From assembly GCF_047495875.1 (NCBI RefSeq), contig NC_092459.1:42644490-42708489 (forward strand): a stretch of 64,000 nucleotides of DNA, read 5' to 3'. The notes under the pieces were generated by a model that had not been told where the DNA came from, did no database searches, and saw nothing but the letters and a program-made list of their open reading frames with translations. Shown here piece by piece: positions 63,332 through 64,000 of this stretch. Both the position numbers and the translations under genes were made by a program. The stretch is from Pithys albifrons albifrons (taxonomy: Eukaryota > Chordata > Aves > Passeriformes > Thamnophilidae). Positions within the stretch are counted from its first letter, which is position 1; each line of letters opens with the position of its first letter.

Positions 63332-64000
63332 CTTAATTGTTGATGACATGAAGCTGAGTGGTGCTTTTGATACACTTGAAGAATGGGGTGCCTTCCAGAA
63401 AGATCTGGACAGGCTTCAGAAGTGGTCCCATGGGAATCTCATGTGGTTTAACAAGTCCAAGTGTAAGGTGCCACACCTGGATTGAAGCACCCCCCAATAT
63501 CAATACAGGTTGGGGAATGAAAAAACCAAGAGCAGCCCTGCTGAGAAGGACATGGAGGTGCTGGTGAATGGGAATCTGGACATGAGCCAGAAATGTGCAC
63601 TTGCAGCCCAGAAAGCTAATCATATTCTTGGCTGCATCAAAAGCAGCATGGCCAGCAGGTATGGGGAGGTGATTTTGCCCCTCTACTCCTCTCTGGAGAG
63701 ACCCCACCTGGAGTGCTGCATCCAGCTCTGGGTTCCTCAGCACAAGAAAGACATAGACTTGTTGGAGATAGTGCAGAGGGCCACCAAGATGATTAGAGGG
63801 ATGGAGCACCTCTCACACTAGGAAAGGCTGGAAGAATTGGGATTGTTCAGCCTGAAAGGGGAAGGATTGGGGGTAACCTATTTGTGGCCTTCCAGTACCT
63901 GAGGAAGATAGAGATCAACTTCTTTCAAGGATGTGTAATGATAGGACAAGTGGGAATGAATTTAAACTAAAAGAGATTAGGTTTAGATTAGATATTAGGA
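63332..64000 (+). mobile_element. CR1 LINE ORF2 C-terminal part, plus strand, cut by window end
   Basis: Translation gives the CR1 reverse transcriptase end and downstream region in order. These are LIVDDMKLSGAFDTLEEW (the box after the active site), FQKDLDRLQKWS, NKSKCKVPHL, EKDMEVLVNGNLDMSQKC and ILGCIKSSMASR. A region with LPLYSSLERPHLECCIQLW and VQRATKMIRGMEHL follows. An open frame of 103 codons (63510-63821) survives, and the rest carries stops, so the copy is inactive but better preserved than the one at 14 kb. Its 5' truncation lies near 63332. The 3' tail is not reached: the sequence ends in the gattaggtttagattagat block that usually lies about 250 bp before the CR1 3' end. The 158-codon minus-strand frame is its antisense shadow. 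Confidence 0.93.

Noticed and set aside
63333..63809. 158-codon minus-strand open frame
   Set aside because: It is the reverse-strand shadow of a CR1 ORF2 segment that reads correctly on the plus strand.

Overview
The window looks like a 64 kb stretch of gene-poor, AT-rich bird nuclear DNA. I see no protein-coding gene, rRNA, functional tRNA or CRISPR array. The longest open frames (255, 196 and 158 codons) lie antisense to, or across, repeats, and none shows a conserved domain. The bird assignment rests on the repeats. There are five clear CR1 LINE fragments plus one old one, most ending in the ATTCTATG/ATTCTGTG-type CR1 3' tail, and seven copies of avian-type retroviral LTRs. A short SINE has an isoleucine-tRNA-like head and a CR1-like tail. 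That SINE architecture matches what is described for TguSINE1 of zebra finch, so a songbird is likely; the species cannot be read from the sequence.

Layout: 1-6800 is unique AT-rich DNA with two small tandem repeats. 6801-7383 is an LTR on the plus strand. 7384-10435 is mostly unsorted and holds a GC-rich, promoter-like island at about 9060-9480. From 10436 to 16455 lies a repeat cluster: an old CR1 piece, a 49-bp tandem duplication, an LTR with a perfect 5-bp target duplication (12029-12656), part of a second LTR family (13175-13645), a 1.1 kb CR1 with the end of its reverse transcriptase region (14150-15247), and an antisense CR1 3' end (16074-16455). A CR1 tail follows at 19235-19377. A full-length solo LTR sits at 24078-25188 and a relative of it, inverted, at about 29030-29345. 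The SINE is at 32733-32864.

Two solo LTRs of one family, both on the minus strand, lie 12 kb apart (33231-33824 and 45326-45926). The DNA between them and up to 54 kb is largely featureless. CR1 copies occupy 54125-54693 and 63332 to the window end; the last is cut by the boundary.

No genes work together here. The biology is that of a retroelement landing zone in an intergenic or long intronic region. CR1 probably supplied the SINE's machinery in trans, and the LTRs are solo remnants left after recombination removed the retroviral genes. I did not find a new multi-gene system. The most useful leads are the SINE, the LTR pair with separate target duplications, the GC-rich island, a 22-bp perfect palindrome, a CTCF-like motif and an 18-base G run.
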